DNA of 64,000 nucleotides. Source: Streptomyces coffeae (GTDB taxonomy: Bacteria; Actinomycetota; Actinomycetes; Streptomycetales; Streptomycetaceae). A program made the translations under genes and the position numbers. How positions within the stretch are numbered: position 1 is the first letter of the stretch; each line of letters begins with the position of its first letter. Shown here in pieces: positions 1-8,814 of this stretch. Where the stretch lies: assembly GCF_016741875.1 (NCBI RefSeq), contig NZ_JAERRF010000027.1, positions 55,495 to 119,494 of the forward strand, given 5' to 3'. The notes beneath the pieces were generated by a model. It ran no database searches. It had not been told where the DNA came from and worked only from the letters and a program-made list of their open reading frames with translations.

Positions 1-506
1 GTCACCTCGTCGGTGTGGGCGGCGGCGATGGACAGGGCGCGGGCCTCGTCCTCGGAGGTCAGCCCGTAGCCCGACTTGATCTCCAGCGTGGTGGTGCCCT
101 GGCGCAGAGTCTCCATCACATAGCGGGCGACATTGGCGTTGAGCTCGTTGTTGGAGGCGGCCCGGGTGGCGGCCACGGTGGTGCGGATGCCGCCCGCGCT
201 GTAAGGCCGCCCGGACATCCGGGCGTTGAACTCCTCGGTGCGGTCGCCCGCGAAGACCACATGGGAGTGGGAGTCCACAAAGCCGGGGATGGCGGCCCGT
301 CCGGCCGCGTCGACCCGGTTGTCGGTGGCGGGTGCTTTGCTGGTCTCACCGACCCAGGCGATCCGGTCGCCGTCGATGACGACGGCCGCGTCCTGGATCA
401 GACCGAGGGGGCCTTCACCGAGGGAGGGGTCGTTGGTGACGAGGCCGGCGATATGGGTGATGGCGGTCGTCGCGGGCGTGGCGGCCGCGTCCGTCGCGGT
501 GGTCAT
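1..506 (-). CDS. hutI: Imidazolonepropionase, N-terminal part (cut by window edge)
   Basis: HutI hydrolyses imidazolone-5-propionate to N-formimino-L-glutamate, the third step of histidine degradation, in the cytoplasm. I translated the reverse strand from ATG 506. The first 168 residues include GFVDSHSHVVFAGDR, the metal-binding HxH strand of the amidohydrolase superfamily, and the LEIKSGYGL segment typical of HutI. A GGAG lies about 10 bases before the ATG. The C-terminal part is outside the window. It follows hutF by 47 bases on the same strand and is probably in the hutU-M20-hutF-hutI operon. Confidence 0.9.
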   Translation of the reverse strand, partial: MTTATDAAATPATTAITHIAGLVTNDPSLGEGPLGLIQDAAVVIDGDRIAWVGETSKAPATDNRVDAAGRAAIPGFVDSHSHVVFAGDRTEEFNARMSGRPYSAGGIRTTVAATRAASNNELNANVARYVMETLRQGTTTLEIKSGYGLTSEDEARALSIAAAHTDEV

Positions 507-553
507 CGTGGGGATGTTCTCCTTCGTGAGCCGCCGGAGCGGCCCGTTGTCGC

Positions 554-1939
554 TCAGCCGTGCAGGGCTGCGATGGACTCGGCCAGCGCCTCGGGCACGC
601 GCGGGACGAGCTGATGGGCGCCGTCCCGTACGACATGGCGGCCGCCGACCACGGTGTGCCGGACATCGGCGCTGGTCGCCGCGAATACGGCCGTCTCGGC
701 GCCCAGCCGGGGCGGGGGCCCCGCGGTGCGCACCGAGTCCAGCGCGATCGTGGTGAGGTCGGCCAGCGCCCCCACCTCGATCCGGCCCGCGTCCTTGCCC
801 CAGCCGAGCGCCGTATGGCCGTCCGTCGTTGCGGCGCGCAGCAGTTGGGGCGCGGTCCAGTGGCCGCGGGCGCGGGTGTGCAGCCGCTCGTCCAGCTCCA
901 TGGCGCGGGCCTCTTCCAGGATGTCGATCACGGCGTGGCTGTCGCTGCCCAGCGACAGCGGTGAGCCCGCGCGCTGGAGTTCGGCGGCCGGGCCGATGCC
1001 GTCGGCGAGGTCCCGTTCCGTGGTCGGGCACATGCACACCCCGGTGGCCGAGTGGCCCAGCAGCCGGATGTCGCCGGGGGTGAGATGGGTGGCGTGCACC
1101 GCGGTGGTGCGCGGTCCCAGCACCCCGTGATCGGAGAGCAGCCGGGTCGGGGTGAAGCCATGTGCCTCGACGCAGGCGTCGTTCTCGGCGGTCTGCTCGG
1201 AGAGGTGGATGTGGAGCGGCGCCGACCGCTCCTCGGCCCAGCCGGAGACGGTGCCCAACTGGTCGACGGGGACGGCCCGCACCGAGTGGATGGCCGCGCC
1301 GATCCGGGTGTTGCCGTTGCCCTTGAGCGCGGAGACCCGCTCGGCCCAGGCGTCGGCGCTGCCGTCGGAGAAGCGCAGTTGGTGCTGGTCGGGCTCGGCG
1401 CCGAACCCGGAGGACAGATAGCAGGTGTCGAGGAGGGTGATACGGATTCCGGCCTCGGCCGCGGCCGCGATCAGGGCCTCCCCCATCGCGTTGGGGTCGC
1501 CGTAGCGGGTGCCGCCGGGTGCGTGGTGGAGGTAGTGGAACTCCCCCACGCAGGTGATGCCCGCCATGGCCATCTCGGCGTAGACGGCGCGGGCGAGTTC
1601 GAAGTAGCTGTCCGGGGTGAGCCGGTCGGCGACCTCGTACATCACCGTGCGCCAGGTCCAGAAGGAGTCCGGGGCGCCCTGCCGCTGATCGTGGGCCTGC
1701 GCCGTGCTTCCGGCCTGGACGAAGCCGCGCAGCGCCCGGTGGAAGGCATGGCTGTGCGCGTTGGCCAGGCCGGGGACGGTCAGACCGCGCAGGGTGACCG
1801 AGCCCGCGGGCGGCACGGGGCAGCCGGGCCGCACCGCGGTGATCCTTCCGTCCGTCGCGGCCACGATCAGCACGTCCGGCCGTATGCTTCCGCCGAGCCA
1901 GGCGTACTCCGCCCAGTACGTCTGCGCCGTCAGTGACAC
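554..1939 (-). CDS. hutF: Formimidoylglutamate deiminase
   Basis: HutF converts N-formimino-L-glutamate to N-formyl-L-glutamate plus ammonia, the branch of histidine catabolism that avoids formiminoglutamase. The 461-residue protein is normal length. It shows amidohydrolase-superfamily features: HSHAFHRALRGF near residue 60 (HxH metal site), HIHLSEQ near residue 245, and SDSHAVIDILEE for the late metal-binding Asp. The start is GTG 1939, overlapping the upstream M20 amidohydrolase gene by 10 bases, so the two are likely translationally coupled. It lies between the M20 gene and hutI in one leftward operon. Confidence 0.93.
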   Translation of the reverse strand: MSLTAQTYWAEYAWLGGSIRPDVLIVAATDGRITAVRPGCPVPPAGSVTLRGLTVPGLANAHSHAFHRALRGFVQAGSTAQAHDQRQGAPDSFWTWRTVMYEVADRLTPDSYFELARAVYAEMAMAGITCVGEFHYLHHAPGGTRYGDPNAMGEALIAAAAEAGIRITLLDTCYLSSGFGAEPDQHQLRFSDGSADAWAERVSALKGNGNTRIGAAIHSVRAVPVDQLGTVSGWAEERSAPLHIHLSEQTAENDACVEAHGFTPTRLLSDHGVLGPRTTAVHATHLTPGDIRLLGHSATGVCMCPTTERDLADGIGPAAELQRAGSPLSLGSDSHAVIDILEEARAMELDERLHTRARGHWTAPQLLRAATTDGHTALGWGKDAGRIEVGALADLTTIALDSVRTAGPPPRLGAETAVFAATSADVRHTVVGGRHVVRDGAHQLVPRVPEALAESIAALHG

Positions 1940-3156
1940 GCCAACCCCTCCAGTACCTGCGCGAGCGCGGCCACACCGGCGAGGCAGTCATCCTCGCCCG
2001 CCGTCTCCGCGGGTGAGTGCGAGACGCCGGTGGGGTTCCTTACAAACAGCATGGCGGTCGGAACCGACGCGGACAAAATGCCCGCGTCGTGCCCGGCGCC
2101 GGTGGGCAGCACCGGGACCCCGCCGAGCAGGCCCGACAGCCGGTCCCGCAGATCATGGGCGAATTCCACGACCGGGGTGAAGGACTCCCGGGTGACCCGG
2201 ACCTCCACCCCGTCGCGCTGTCCGCGCTCCACGGCGGCCCGCTCGACCTCCTCGACGACGGCGGCGAGGGTCTTCTCGTCGGCGGCCCGTGAGTCCAGCC
2301 AGCCGCGCACCAGGGAGGCGATGGCGTTGACCCCGTTGGGCTCCACGCTGACCTTGCCGAACGTGGCCAGTGCCCCCGCCAGCCGGGCCTTCTTGCGGGC
2401 CGCGAGCACGGTGTTGGCGTAGGTGAGCATCGGATCGCGGCGGTCCTCGATCCGGGTCGTCCCGGCGTGGTTGGCCTCGCCGTGGAAGTCGAACCGCCAG
2501 CGGCCGTGCGGCCAGATCGCCGAGGCCACGCCCACCGCGTCGCCGGTGTCGGCCAGCGCCCGGCCCTGCTCGACGTGCAACTCCACGAAGGCGCCGATCC
2601 GGGCCAGCCGCTCGGGGTCCGGGCCGATGGCTTCCGGGTCGTAACCGGCGCGCTCCATGGCCTGCGGCAGCGAGACCCCGTCGGCGTCACGCAGCGTATG
2701 CGCCTGGTCGACGGTGAGCTGTCCGGCGGTGAGCCGGGAGCCGACGCAGGCCAGCCCGAAGCGGGCGCCCTCCTCGTCGCCGAAGTTCACGATCGCGAGC
2801 GGTTTGGCGAGGTGCTTACCGCGTGCGCGGAGCTCGTCGAGGGCGGCGAAGGAGGAGACCACGCCGAGGGGGCCGTCGAAGGCACCGCCGTCGGGCACCG
2901 AGTCCAGGTGGGAGCCGGTGACAACCGCGTCCCCGGCGGCCGGGTCGCCGAGCCAGGCCCACTGGTTGCCGTTGCGGTCCACCTCGTAGGTGAGGCCGCG
3001 GGTCTCCGCCTGGCCACGGAACCAGGCGCGGCAGTCGGCGTCCGCGCCCGTCCAGGCGTAGCGGCGGTAGCCGGTGGTGGTGGCGTCCCGGCCGATGGGG
3101 GCGAGGTCGCGCCACATCTCCAGGAACGACGGGGATGCGCCTGCGGGTGCGGTCAC
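1930..3156 (-). CDS. M20 amidohydrolase (allantoate / N-carbamoyl amino acid hydrolase family)
   Basis: The 408 residues form a binuclear metallo-amidohydrolase of the allantoate amidohydrolase / N-carbamoyl-amino-acid hydrolase family. Expected metal ligands are visible in order: GSHLDSVPDGG (His), GAFDGPLGV (Asp), NFGDEEGARFG (Glu pair), ELHVEQGRAL (His) and GAGHDAGIL (Gly-His-Asp). The GTG start overlaps the hutU stop by four bases and its stop overlaps hutF by ten. The family acts on N-carbamoyl, allantoate or related substrates. The position, where a HutG deformylase would be expected, leads me to infer that it may release glutamate from N-formylglutamate; that is not shown by the sequence. 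Confidence 0.85.
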   Translation of the reverse strand: MTAPAGASPSFLEMWRDLAPIGRDATTTGYRRYAWTGADADCRAWFRGQAETRGLTYEVDRNGNQWAWLGDPAAGDAVVTGSHLDSVPDGGAFDGPLGVVSSFAALDELRARGKHLAKPLAIVNFGDEEGARFGLACVGSRLTAGQLTVDQAHTLRDADGVSLPQAMERAGYDPEAIGPDPERLARIGAFVELHVEQGRALADTGDAVGVASAIWPHGRWRFDFHGEANHAGTTRIEDRRDPMLTYANTVLAARKKARLAGALATFGKVSVEPNGVNAIASLVRGWLDSRAADEKTLAAVVEEVERAAVERGQRDGVEVRVTRESFTPVVEFAHDLRDRLSGLLGGVPVLPTGAGHDAGILSASVPTAMLFVRNPTGVSHSPAETAGEDDCLAGVAALAQVLEGLACH

Positions 3157-4817
3157 GCCGTCCCTTCCTCACGCATCGGGACGCGCACCTCGCGCTCGTG
3201 CGCCACCTCGTCGGCGCGGTCGTAGCCCGCGTCGACGTGGCGGATCACGCCCATCCCCGGGTCGTTGGTCAGCACCCGGCGGATCTTCTCGCCCGCCAGC
3301 GCGGTGCCGTCGGCCACCGTCACCTGGCCCGCGTGGATCGAGCGGCCCATGCCGACGCCGCCGCCGTGGTGGAGGGAGACCCAGGAGGCGCCCGAGGCGA
3401 CGTTGACCATGGCGTTGAGCAGCGGCCAGTCGGCGATGGCGTCCGAGCCGTCGAGCATGGCCTCGGTCTCGCGGTACGGGGAGGCCACCGAGCCGCAGTC
3501 GAGGTGGTCACGGCCGATGGCCAGCGGGGCGGCGAGGGTGCCGTCGGCCACCATCTCGTTGAACCGCTCGCCCGCCTTGTCGCGCTCGCCGTAGCCCAGC
3601 CAGCAGATCCGGGCGGGCAGACCCTGGAAGTGCACCCGCTCCCCCGCCATCTTGATCCAGCGGGCCAGCGACTCGTTCTCCGGGAACAGCTCCAGGATCG
3701 CCCTGTCGGTGGCGGCGATGTCCTTGGGGTCGCCGGACAGCGCGGCCCAGCGGAACGGGCCCTTGCCCTCACAGAACAGCGGGCGGATGTAGGCGGGGAC
3801 GAAGCCGGGGAAGGCGAAGGCGCGCTCGAAGCCCGCGAGCTTGGCCTCACCGCGGATGGAGTTGCCGTAGTCAAAGACCTCGGCGCCCGCGTCCATGAAG
3901 CCGACCATGGCCTCGACATGCCGGGCCATGGACTCCCGCGCCCGCTGGGTGAAGTCGGCGGGCTTCTCGGCGGCGTACGACGCCATCTCGTCGAAGTCCA
4001 CGCCCACCGGCAGATACGCCAGCGGGTCATGGGCGCTGGTCTGGTCGGTGACGATGTCGATGGGGGCGTTCATCGCGAGGAGTTGCGGGACCAGCTCGGC
4101 CGCGTTCCCCAGCACACCGATGGACAGCGGGCGGCGGGCGTCCCGCGCCTCGGTCGCCAGCTGGAGGGCGTGGTCCAGGCTGTCGGCCCGGACGTCCAGA
4201 TAGCGGTGCTCGATCCGGCGCTCGATGGCGCGCGGATCGCAGTCGACGCAGATCGCCACACCGTCGTTCATGGTGACGGCGAGGGGCTGGGCGCCGCCCA
4301 TACCGCCCAGGCCCGCGGTGAGCGTGATCGTCCCGGCCAGGGTGCCGTGGAACTTCTTCTCGGCCACGGCCGCGAAGGTCTCGTAGGTGCCCTGGAGGAT
4401 GCCCTGCGTGCCGATGTAGATCCACGAGCCCGCGGTCATCTGGCCGTACATGGTCAGGCCCAGCGCCTCCAGGCGGCGGAACTCCTCCCAGGTGGCCCAG
4501 TCGCCGACCAGGTTGGAGTTGGCGATGAGCACCCGCGGCGCCCACTCGTGGGTCTGCATCACGCCGACCGGACGGCCCGACTGGACGAGCATCGTCTCGT
4601 CCTGCTTGAGCGTCCGCAGGGTGCGGACCATGGCGTCGAACGAGCGCCAGTCGCGGGCCGCCTTGCCGGTGCCGCCGTAGACGACCAGCTTGTCGGGGTG
4701 CTCGGCCACCTCCGGGTCGAGGTTGTTCTGGAGCATCCGGAGGGCGGCTTCCTGCTGCCACCCCCGGGCACTGAGCTCCGTACCGCGCGGTGCCCGTACG
4801 GGTCGCGGACCTGACAT
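3153..4817 (-). CDS. hutU: Urocanate hydratase
   Basis: HutU uses tightly bound NAD+ to hydrate urocanate to imidazolone propionate, the second step of histidine breakdown. The 554 residues match family length. Recognisable segments are the N-terminal ARGTELSARGWQQEAALRML, VYGGTGKAARDW, GGMGGAQPLA (NAD-binding region) and the C-terminal LHHGGGVGMGRSIHAG. The ATG at 4817 has a good AGGGAGG site 8 bases upstream. It is the first gene of the leftward hut operon and overlaps the next gene by four bases. Its upstream region carries a promoter-like element and an inverted repeat (separate entry). Confidence 0.96.
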   Translation of the reverse strand: MSGPRPVRAPRGTELSARGWQQEAALRMLQNNLDPEVAEHPDKLVVYGGTGKAARDWRSFDAMVRTLRTLKQDETMLVQSGRPVGVMQTHEWAPRVLIANSNLVGDWATWEEFRRLEALGLTMYGQMTAGSWIYIGTQGILQGTYETFAAVAEKKFHGTLAGTITLTAGLGGMGGAQPLAVTMNDGVAICVDCDPRAIERRIEHRYLDVRADSLDHALQLATEARDARRPLSIGVLGNAAELVPQLLAMNAPIDIVTDQTSAHDPLAYLPVGVDFDEMASYAAEKPADFTQRARESMARHVEAMVGFMDAGAEVFDYGNSIRGEAKLAGFERAFAFPGFVPAYIRPLFCEGKGPFRWAALSGDPKDIAATDRAILELFPENESLARWIKMAGERVHFQGLPARICWLGYGERDKAGERFNEMVADGTLAAPLAIGRDHLDCGSVASPYRETEAMLDGSDAIADWPLLNAMVNVASGASWVSLHHGGGVGMGRSIHAGQVTVADGTALAGEKIRRVLTNDPGMGVIRHVDAGYDRADEVAHEREVRVPMREEGTA

Positions 4818-4832
4818 GGACGTGCCTCCCTG

Positions 4833-4892
4833 CCATTGGAATGGATCGAGATATTCACATCTTGGCTTCAGTGAATAGACCTAGTCAATAGC
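4833..4892 (-). promoter_or_regulatory. hutU upstream region with promoter-like element and inverted repeats
   Basis: Read on the minus strand, TTGACT (complement of 4884-4889) resembles a -35 box. It is followed by TCTATTCACT and, after 12 bases, by the matching arm of a perfect 7-bp inverted repeat (TATTCAC at 4852-4858, GTGAATA at 4871-4877). A second small repeat, CCATT-GG-AATGG, lies at 4833-4844 between this element and the ribosome-binding site. The TTGACT plus TCTATTCACT pair recurs before the NCS1 permease at 8611. The protein that binds is unknown. Confidence 0.45.
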
Positions 4893-5056
4893 GCCGCGTG
4901 CGGTGTCCCGCCGCATGTACCCGGGTGGTTCACCGCCCTTCCGCGCGCGGACGCGCGGTGGCCTCACGTCCGGGGCCCGCCCCAGGGCCTAGCGTCACGG
5001 GTCGTCGCCCGCCCCGGACCCCGCCGAGGCCCCGGACCCCCACCGAGGAGCCCCTT

Positions 5057-6109
5057 GTGTCGCAGCCCGCCGCCGGACCGGTCCCGCCGCCCGCCACCCA
5101 CCGCGCGGTGCGCCTCGCCGCCCGGCCGTCCGACGGGACGCTCACCACCGGCCACTTCGAGGTGGTGACCGCCCCGCTGCCCGCTCCCGGCCCCGGCCGG
5201 CTGCTGGTGCGCAACCGGCTGATGAGCGTCACCGCCGCGATGCGCCCGCTGCCCCGGACCGGCCTGAGTGCCCTCGGTCTGCCGCGGTCGCTTCCGGCGC
5301 CCGAACCCGGCGAGCTGATGCGCGGCCCCGCGGTCGGTGAGGTGATCAGCGCCCCGGAGGGCGGCCCCGCCCCCGGCACCCTGGTGCGGCACCACCTCGG
5401 CTGGCGCGAGTACGCCGTCGTGGACGCGGCGGAGGCCCGGCCGATCGACGGCGACGGGCTGCCCGACCCCGCCGCCCAGCTCTCCCAGGGCTTCCCCGCC
5501 TGGCTGGGAGTGGTGCGCGGGGCGGGCGTACGGCGCGGCGACACCGTGTTCGTCACCGGCGCCGCGGGCGGGGTGGGCTCACTGGCCGGGCAGTTCGCCC
5601 GGCTGCACGGCGCGGAGCGGGTCATCGGCTCCACCGGCTCTCGGGAGAAGGCGGCCCGGCTGACCGGGGAGCTGGGCTACGACGCGGTGGTGCTGCGGCA
5701 CGGCGCCGGGCCGATCGAGGAGCAGCTGCGGGCGGCGGCCCCCGACGGCATCGACGTCCTCGTCGACACCGTCGGCGGCGAACAGCTCCAGGCGGCGCTT
5801 GCGCTGGCCCGCCGCAAGGCCCGGTTCGCGATCGTCGGCGCGCTGGCCGCCCAGTTGTCCGACGGCCTCACGGCCCGCACCGGGATCAGCACCCCGGCCC
5901 TGATCGCCCGCGGGGTCACCCTGCGCGGTATCAGCGGCTACGACCACCAGGACGCCCAGCCCGACTACGCGCGCGCCTTCGGCCGCGCCCTGCGCGAGGG
6001 CACGGTCGTCTATCCGCACACCCGGCTGACCGGGATCGGCCAAGCTCCGCGCGCGCTGGTCGAGTTGATTGAAGGACGGCATCTCGGGGCGGTGCTGGTG
6101 GAGCTGTGA
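5057..6109 (+). CDS. MDR-superfamily NADP-dependent oxidoreductase
   Basis: This is a zinc-free medium-chain reductase of the prostaglandin/leukotriene reductase (YncB, CurA) type, expected to reduce activated C=C bonds with NADPH. The Rossmann motif VTGAAGGVGSLAGQFA is at about residues 164-180, followed by VIGSTGSREKA, where the Gly-Ser-Thr segment typically contacts NADP. I chose GTG 5057 because GAGGAG sits six bases before it, giving 350 residues, a usual length. A longer in-frame reading from 4898 adds only a Pro/Arg-rich tail. The stop lies 80 bases before the next gene on the same strand. The substrate cannot be told. Confidence 0.85.
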   Translation: MSQPAAGPVPPPATHRAVRLAARPSDGTLTTGHFEVVTAPLPAPGPGRLLVRNRLMSVTAAMRPLPRTGLSALGLPRSLPAPEPGELMRGPAVGEVISAPEGGPAPGTLVRHHLGWREYAVVDAAEARPIDGDGLPDPAAQLSQGFPAWLGVVRGAGVRRGDTVFVTGAAGGVGSLAGQFARLHGAERVIGSTGSREKAARLTGELGYDAVVLRHGAGPIEEQLRAAAPDGIDVLVDTVGGEQLQAALALARRKARFAIVGALAAQLSDGLTARTGISTPALIARGVTLRGISGYDHQDAQPDYARAFGRALREGTVVYPHTRLTGIGQAPRALVELIEGRHLGAVLVEL

Positions 6110-6189
6110 ACGCGGGGCGCGCCGCGGCGCGGCCCCGGGGGCGAGCGCATCCACTGGCCAGGCCCCCGGACGGGTGGTTGGCTGAGGTC

Positions 6190-7575
6190 ATGACGTCGAA
6201 AACGGTTGCGGGGGATGGGCACGAGCAGCGGGCCGCCCGGCGTGAGAGGGCCGTACGGGCCGCCGTGGAGCAGGGTCTGCTCGGCCCCGCGGAACCGGTC
6301 GCCGGACTGCTGGACGTGGCCGGGATCCGCGCCACCGCGGCGGAGCTGCGCACGGCCTTCGACGAGATCGTGGCCCCCGGCACCCCCGTCCTGCACGCCT
6401 TCGCGGTGAAGGCCGCCGCGCTCGTCCCCGTACTGCGGCTGCTGGCCGACGAGGGGCTGGGCTGCGAGGTGGCCAGCCCCGGCGAGCTGGCGCTGGCCCG
6501 CGCCGCGGGCGTACCGCCCGAGCGGATCGTGCTGGACTCGCCCGCCAAGACCGCCGCCGAACTGCGCGAGGCGCTGCGTCTGGGGATCGCCGTCAACGCC
6601 GACAATCCGCAGGAGCTGGAGCGGCTCGACGCGCTGATCGAGCCACGGGGCGGGGCCGCGCCCGCGGCCCCGCACGGCCGGTTCGGGCTGCGGGTCAATC
6701 CGCAGCTGGGCGGCGGCAGCATCGACGCGCTCAGCACGGCCACCGCGACCTCCAAATTCGGCTTCGCGCTCCAGGACCCGGGCGCGCGCGACCGCGTCGT
6801 CCGCGCCTTCGCGGAGCGGCCGTGGCTGACCCGGCTGCATGCGCATGTCGGCTCCCAGGGCATCCCGCTGGAGCTGATGGCGGCGGGTGTCCGGGCGACC
6901 TACGAACTGGCCGAGGAGATCAACGCGGCGGCCGGCCGCCGGCAGATCGACACCCTCGACATCGGTGGCGGACTGCCGGTGAACTTCGACTCCGATGTGT
7001 TCACCCCCGGCTACCGGGAGTACGCCCGGCTGCTGCTGACCACCGTCCCCGGGCTGTTCGACGGGCGGTATGAGCTGGTCACCGAGTTCGGGCGGTCACT
7101 GCTCGCCAAGTCCGGCACGGTGCTGGCCCGGGTCGAGTACGCCAAGTCCGCGGGCGGCCGTCCGATCGCGGTCACCCACGCGGGTGCCCAGCTCGCCACT
7201 CGCACGGTCTTCGCACCGGAGTCCTGGCCGCTGCGGATCGCCGCCTACGACGCCACGGGCCGCCCCAAACAGACCGCTCCGGGCGGCCTGGTCGCCCAGG
7301 ATGTCGCCGGCCCCTGCTGCTTCGCGGGCGACCTGGTCGCCCGTGACCGCCCCCTTCCGCAGCTCGCGGCGGGCGATCTGGTGGGCCTCCTGGACACCGG
7401 GGCGTACTACTTCTCCAACCACTTCGCCTACAACAGCCTGCCGCGTCCCGGGATCTACGGCTTCACGGTGGACGGCGGCGAGGTGCGCTTCGCGACGGTG
7501 CGCTCCCCGCAGACGGTCGAGGAGATCGTCACGGAGAGCGGCGGCGACTACGCCGGATCGCTGGTGGATTTCTAG
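6190..7575 (+). CDS. LysA-like PLP-dependent decarboxylase (fold type III)
   Basis: The 461-residue protein has the two-domain alanine-racemase fold of diaminopimelate/ornithine decarboxylases. Visible motifs are HAFAVKAAAL (the Lys that holds PLP), RLHAHVGSQG, DIGGGLPVNF (phosphate-binding glycines), and the C-terminal DTGAYYFSNHFAYNSLPRP. The usual LysA CE(S)SGD motif reads GPCCFAGD here, keeping Cys and Asp but replacing the acidic residue by Phe. Start ATG 6190 is preceded by a weak GAGG at 6184. I would not assume diaminopimelate as substrate; another basic amino acid or a carboxylated spermidine-type substrate is possible. Confidence 0.8.
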   Translation: MTSKTVAGDGHEQRAARRERAVRAAVEQGLLGPAEPVAGLLDVAGIRATAAELRTAFDEIVAPGTPVLHAFAVKAAALVPVLRLLADEGLGCEVASPGELALARAAGVPPERIVLDSPAKTAAELREALRLGIAVNADNPQELERLDALIEPRGGAAPAAPHGRFGLRVNPQLGGGSIDALSTATATSKFGFALQDPGARDRVVRAFAERPWLTRLHAHVGSQGIPLELMAAGVRATYELAEEINAAAGRRQIDTLDIGGGLPVNFDSDVFTPGYREYARLLLTTVPGLFDGRYELVTEFGRSLLAKSGTVLARVEYAKSAGGRPIAVTHAGAQLATRTVFAPESWPLRIAAYDATGRPKQTAPGGLVAQDVAGPCCFAGDLVARDRPLPQLAAGDLVGLLDTGAYYFSNHFAYNSLPRPGIYGFTVDGGEVRFATVRSPQTVEEIVTESGGDYAGSLVDF

Positions 7576-7587
7576 GGCCCGCGAGGG

Positions 7588-8466
7588 CTACTCCACGAAC
7601 AGCCCGCGCGCCACCGCCTTCGCGTCGAACTCCTCCAGCCGCGCCTGCGCGTCCGGCAGGGCGTCGCACATCGCCTCCAGCAGCACCCGCCCCAGCAGCA
7701 TCGGCGCACAGGCGGTGTCGAAGGCCAGGCCGGTGCCCACCGCCCCGGGCAGCAGCAGATCGCTGTGGCGGGCCACCGGGGCGAAGGCGCTGTCGGCGAC
7801 GGTGACCACGGTCAGACCGGACTCCCGGGCGTACTCCAGACCCTCGACGACCTCGCGCGGATGGCGCGGCAGCGCGAAGCACAGCAGGGCGCCGGCGCCC
7901 GCGCGCTGGGCGGCGTCGATGCGGTCGGCGAGCATCGTGCCGCCCTCGTCGAGGAGCCGGACGTCCGGGTGGACCTTGCGCGCGAAGTAGGCGAAGCCGC
8001 CCGCCTGGGCGGAGGCGGCGCGCAGTCCGAGGACCGGCAGCGGCCGGGACTCCGCGAGCAGCCGTCCGGCGCGTTCGACCGGGGCGGGGTCGGCCAGCAG
8101 GGCGGCGAGATGGCGCAGGTTGTCGATCTCCGACTGCACCGCCTGCTGGTACTCGTTGTACGCGCCCTCGGCCACCGGGGGTTCGGCGGGCGCGACATCG
8201 CGCAGATGTTTGCGCAGCGCCGGATAGCCGTCGAAGCCGAGCGCGACCGCGAAGCGGGTCACGGACGGCTGGCTGACACCCGCCAGTTCGGCGAGTTCGA
8301 CGCTGGACAGGAACGGGGCGTCCGCCGCCCGCCGCACCATGCAGTGGGCGATCCGCCGCTGGGTCGGGGTGAGCCGGTGGCCCTCGAAGAGCGCCTGGAG
8401 CCGGGCGGCACCGCCCCCGGTGTCCGCCCCCGCGGCGTCCGGCGCCGTGCCGTTGTCGGTCCTCAT
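7588..8466 (-). CDS. RpiR/MurR-family transcriptional regulator
   Basis: A 292-residue regulator with an N-terminal RpiR-type helix-turn-helix (SSVELAELAGVSQPSVTRF at about residues 55-75) and a C-terminal sugar-isomerase (SIS) ligand-binding fold (residues about 130-290). ATG 8466 has AGGAGG nine bases upstream; the in-frame extension to 8625 is rich in Arg and Cys and lacks the family signature. It is divergent from the NCS1 permease and probably controls it, and perhaps hut, through the shared element noted upstream. SIS domains usually bind phosphosugars, but several Streptomyces RpiR relatives near permeases may sense other ligands. Confidence 0.85.
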   Translation of the reverse strand: MRTDNGTAPDAAGADTGGGAARLQALFEGHRLTPTQRRIAHCMVRRAADAPFLSSVELAELAGVSQPSVTRFAVALGFDGYPALRKHLRDVAPAEPPVAEGAYNEYQQAVQSEIDNLRHLAALLADPAPVERAGRLLAESRPLPVLGLRAASAQAGGFAYFARKVHPDVRLLDEGGTMLADRIDAAQRAGAGALLCFALPRHPREVVEGLEYARESGLTVVTVADSAFAPVARHSDLLLPGAVGTGLAFDTACAPMLLGRVLLEAMCDALPDAQARLEEFDAKAVARGLFVE

Positions 8467-8814
8467 CGCGTCCGTCCTCCTGGCCTCGCACTGTCCGGCA
8501 TATGAGACATCCTCCAGGGCGCTCCGGCCCGAACACGCCCTGCACCGACGGCAGCCCGGCGTTCCGTCCCATATCGCGAACAGAAGGTACCGCCGATCAA
8601 CGCAGACCTCTTGACTTCTATTCACTCACCCATGACCGTGCATGACTATATGCAGACAGCGCAAGGGGACGCGAATGTATCGCTTCACCTGCCGCGTCGG
8701 CCCCTGCTCCCCTGCCTTCCCCCCAGAACCACACGCAGCCGCACCACACGCAAGAGCACAAGAAACCAGAAATACGCCAGGAAATACGCGAAGAACCAGC
8801 CGCAGGAGCACCGT
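8467..8814. promoter_or_regulatory. Divergent control region between RpiR regulator and NCS1 permease
   Basis: These 348 bases hold the regulator's ribosome-binding site at the left and the permease site CAGGAG at 8803-8808. In between are TTGACT at 8611-8616 directly followed by TCTATTCACT, matching the hutU upstream element. An imperfectly spaced palindrome TGCAT-GACTAT-ATGCA lies at 8639-8654. The stretch 8750-8812 is unusually A-rich for this genome. No gene is supported here. Confidence 0.4.

Noticed and set aside
3135..4814. A 559-residue plus-strand frame opposite hutU
   Set aside because: It mirrors hutU over its whole length; hutU has all family motifs and a good start, while this frame has none.
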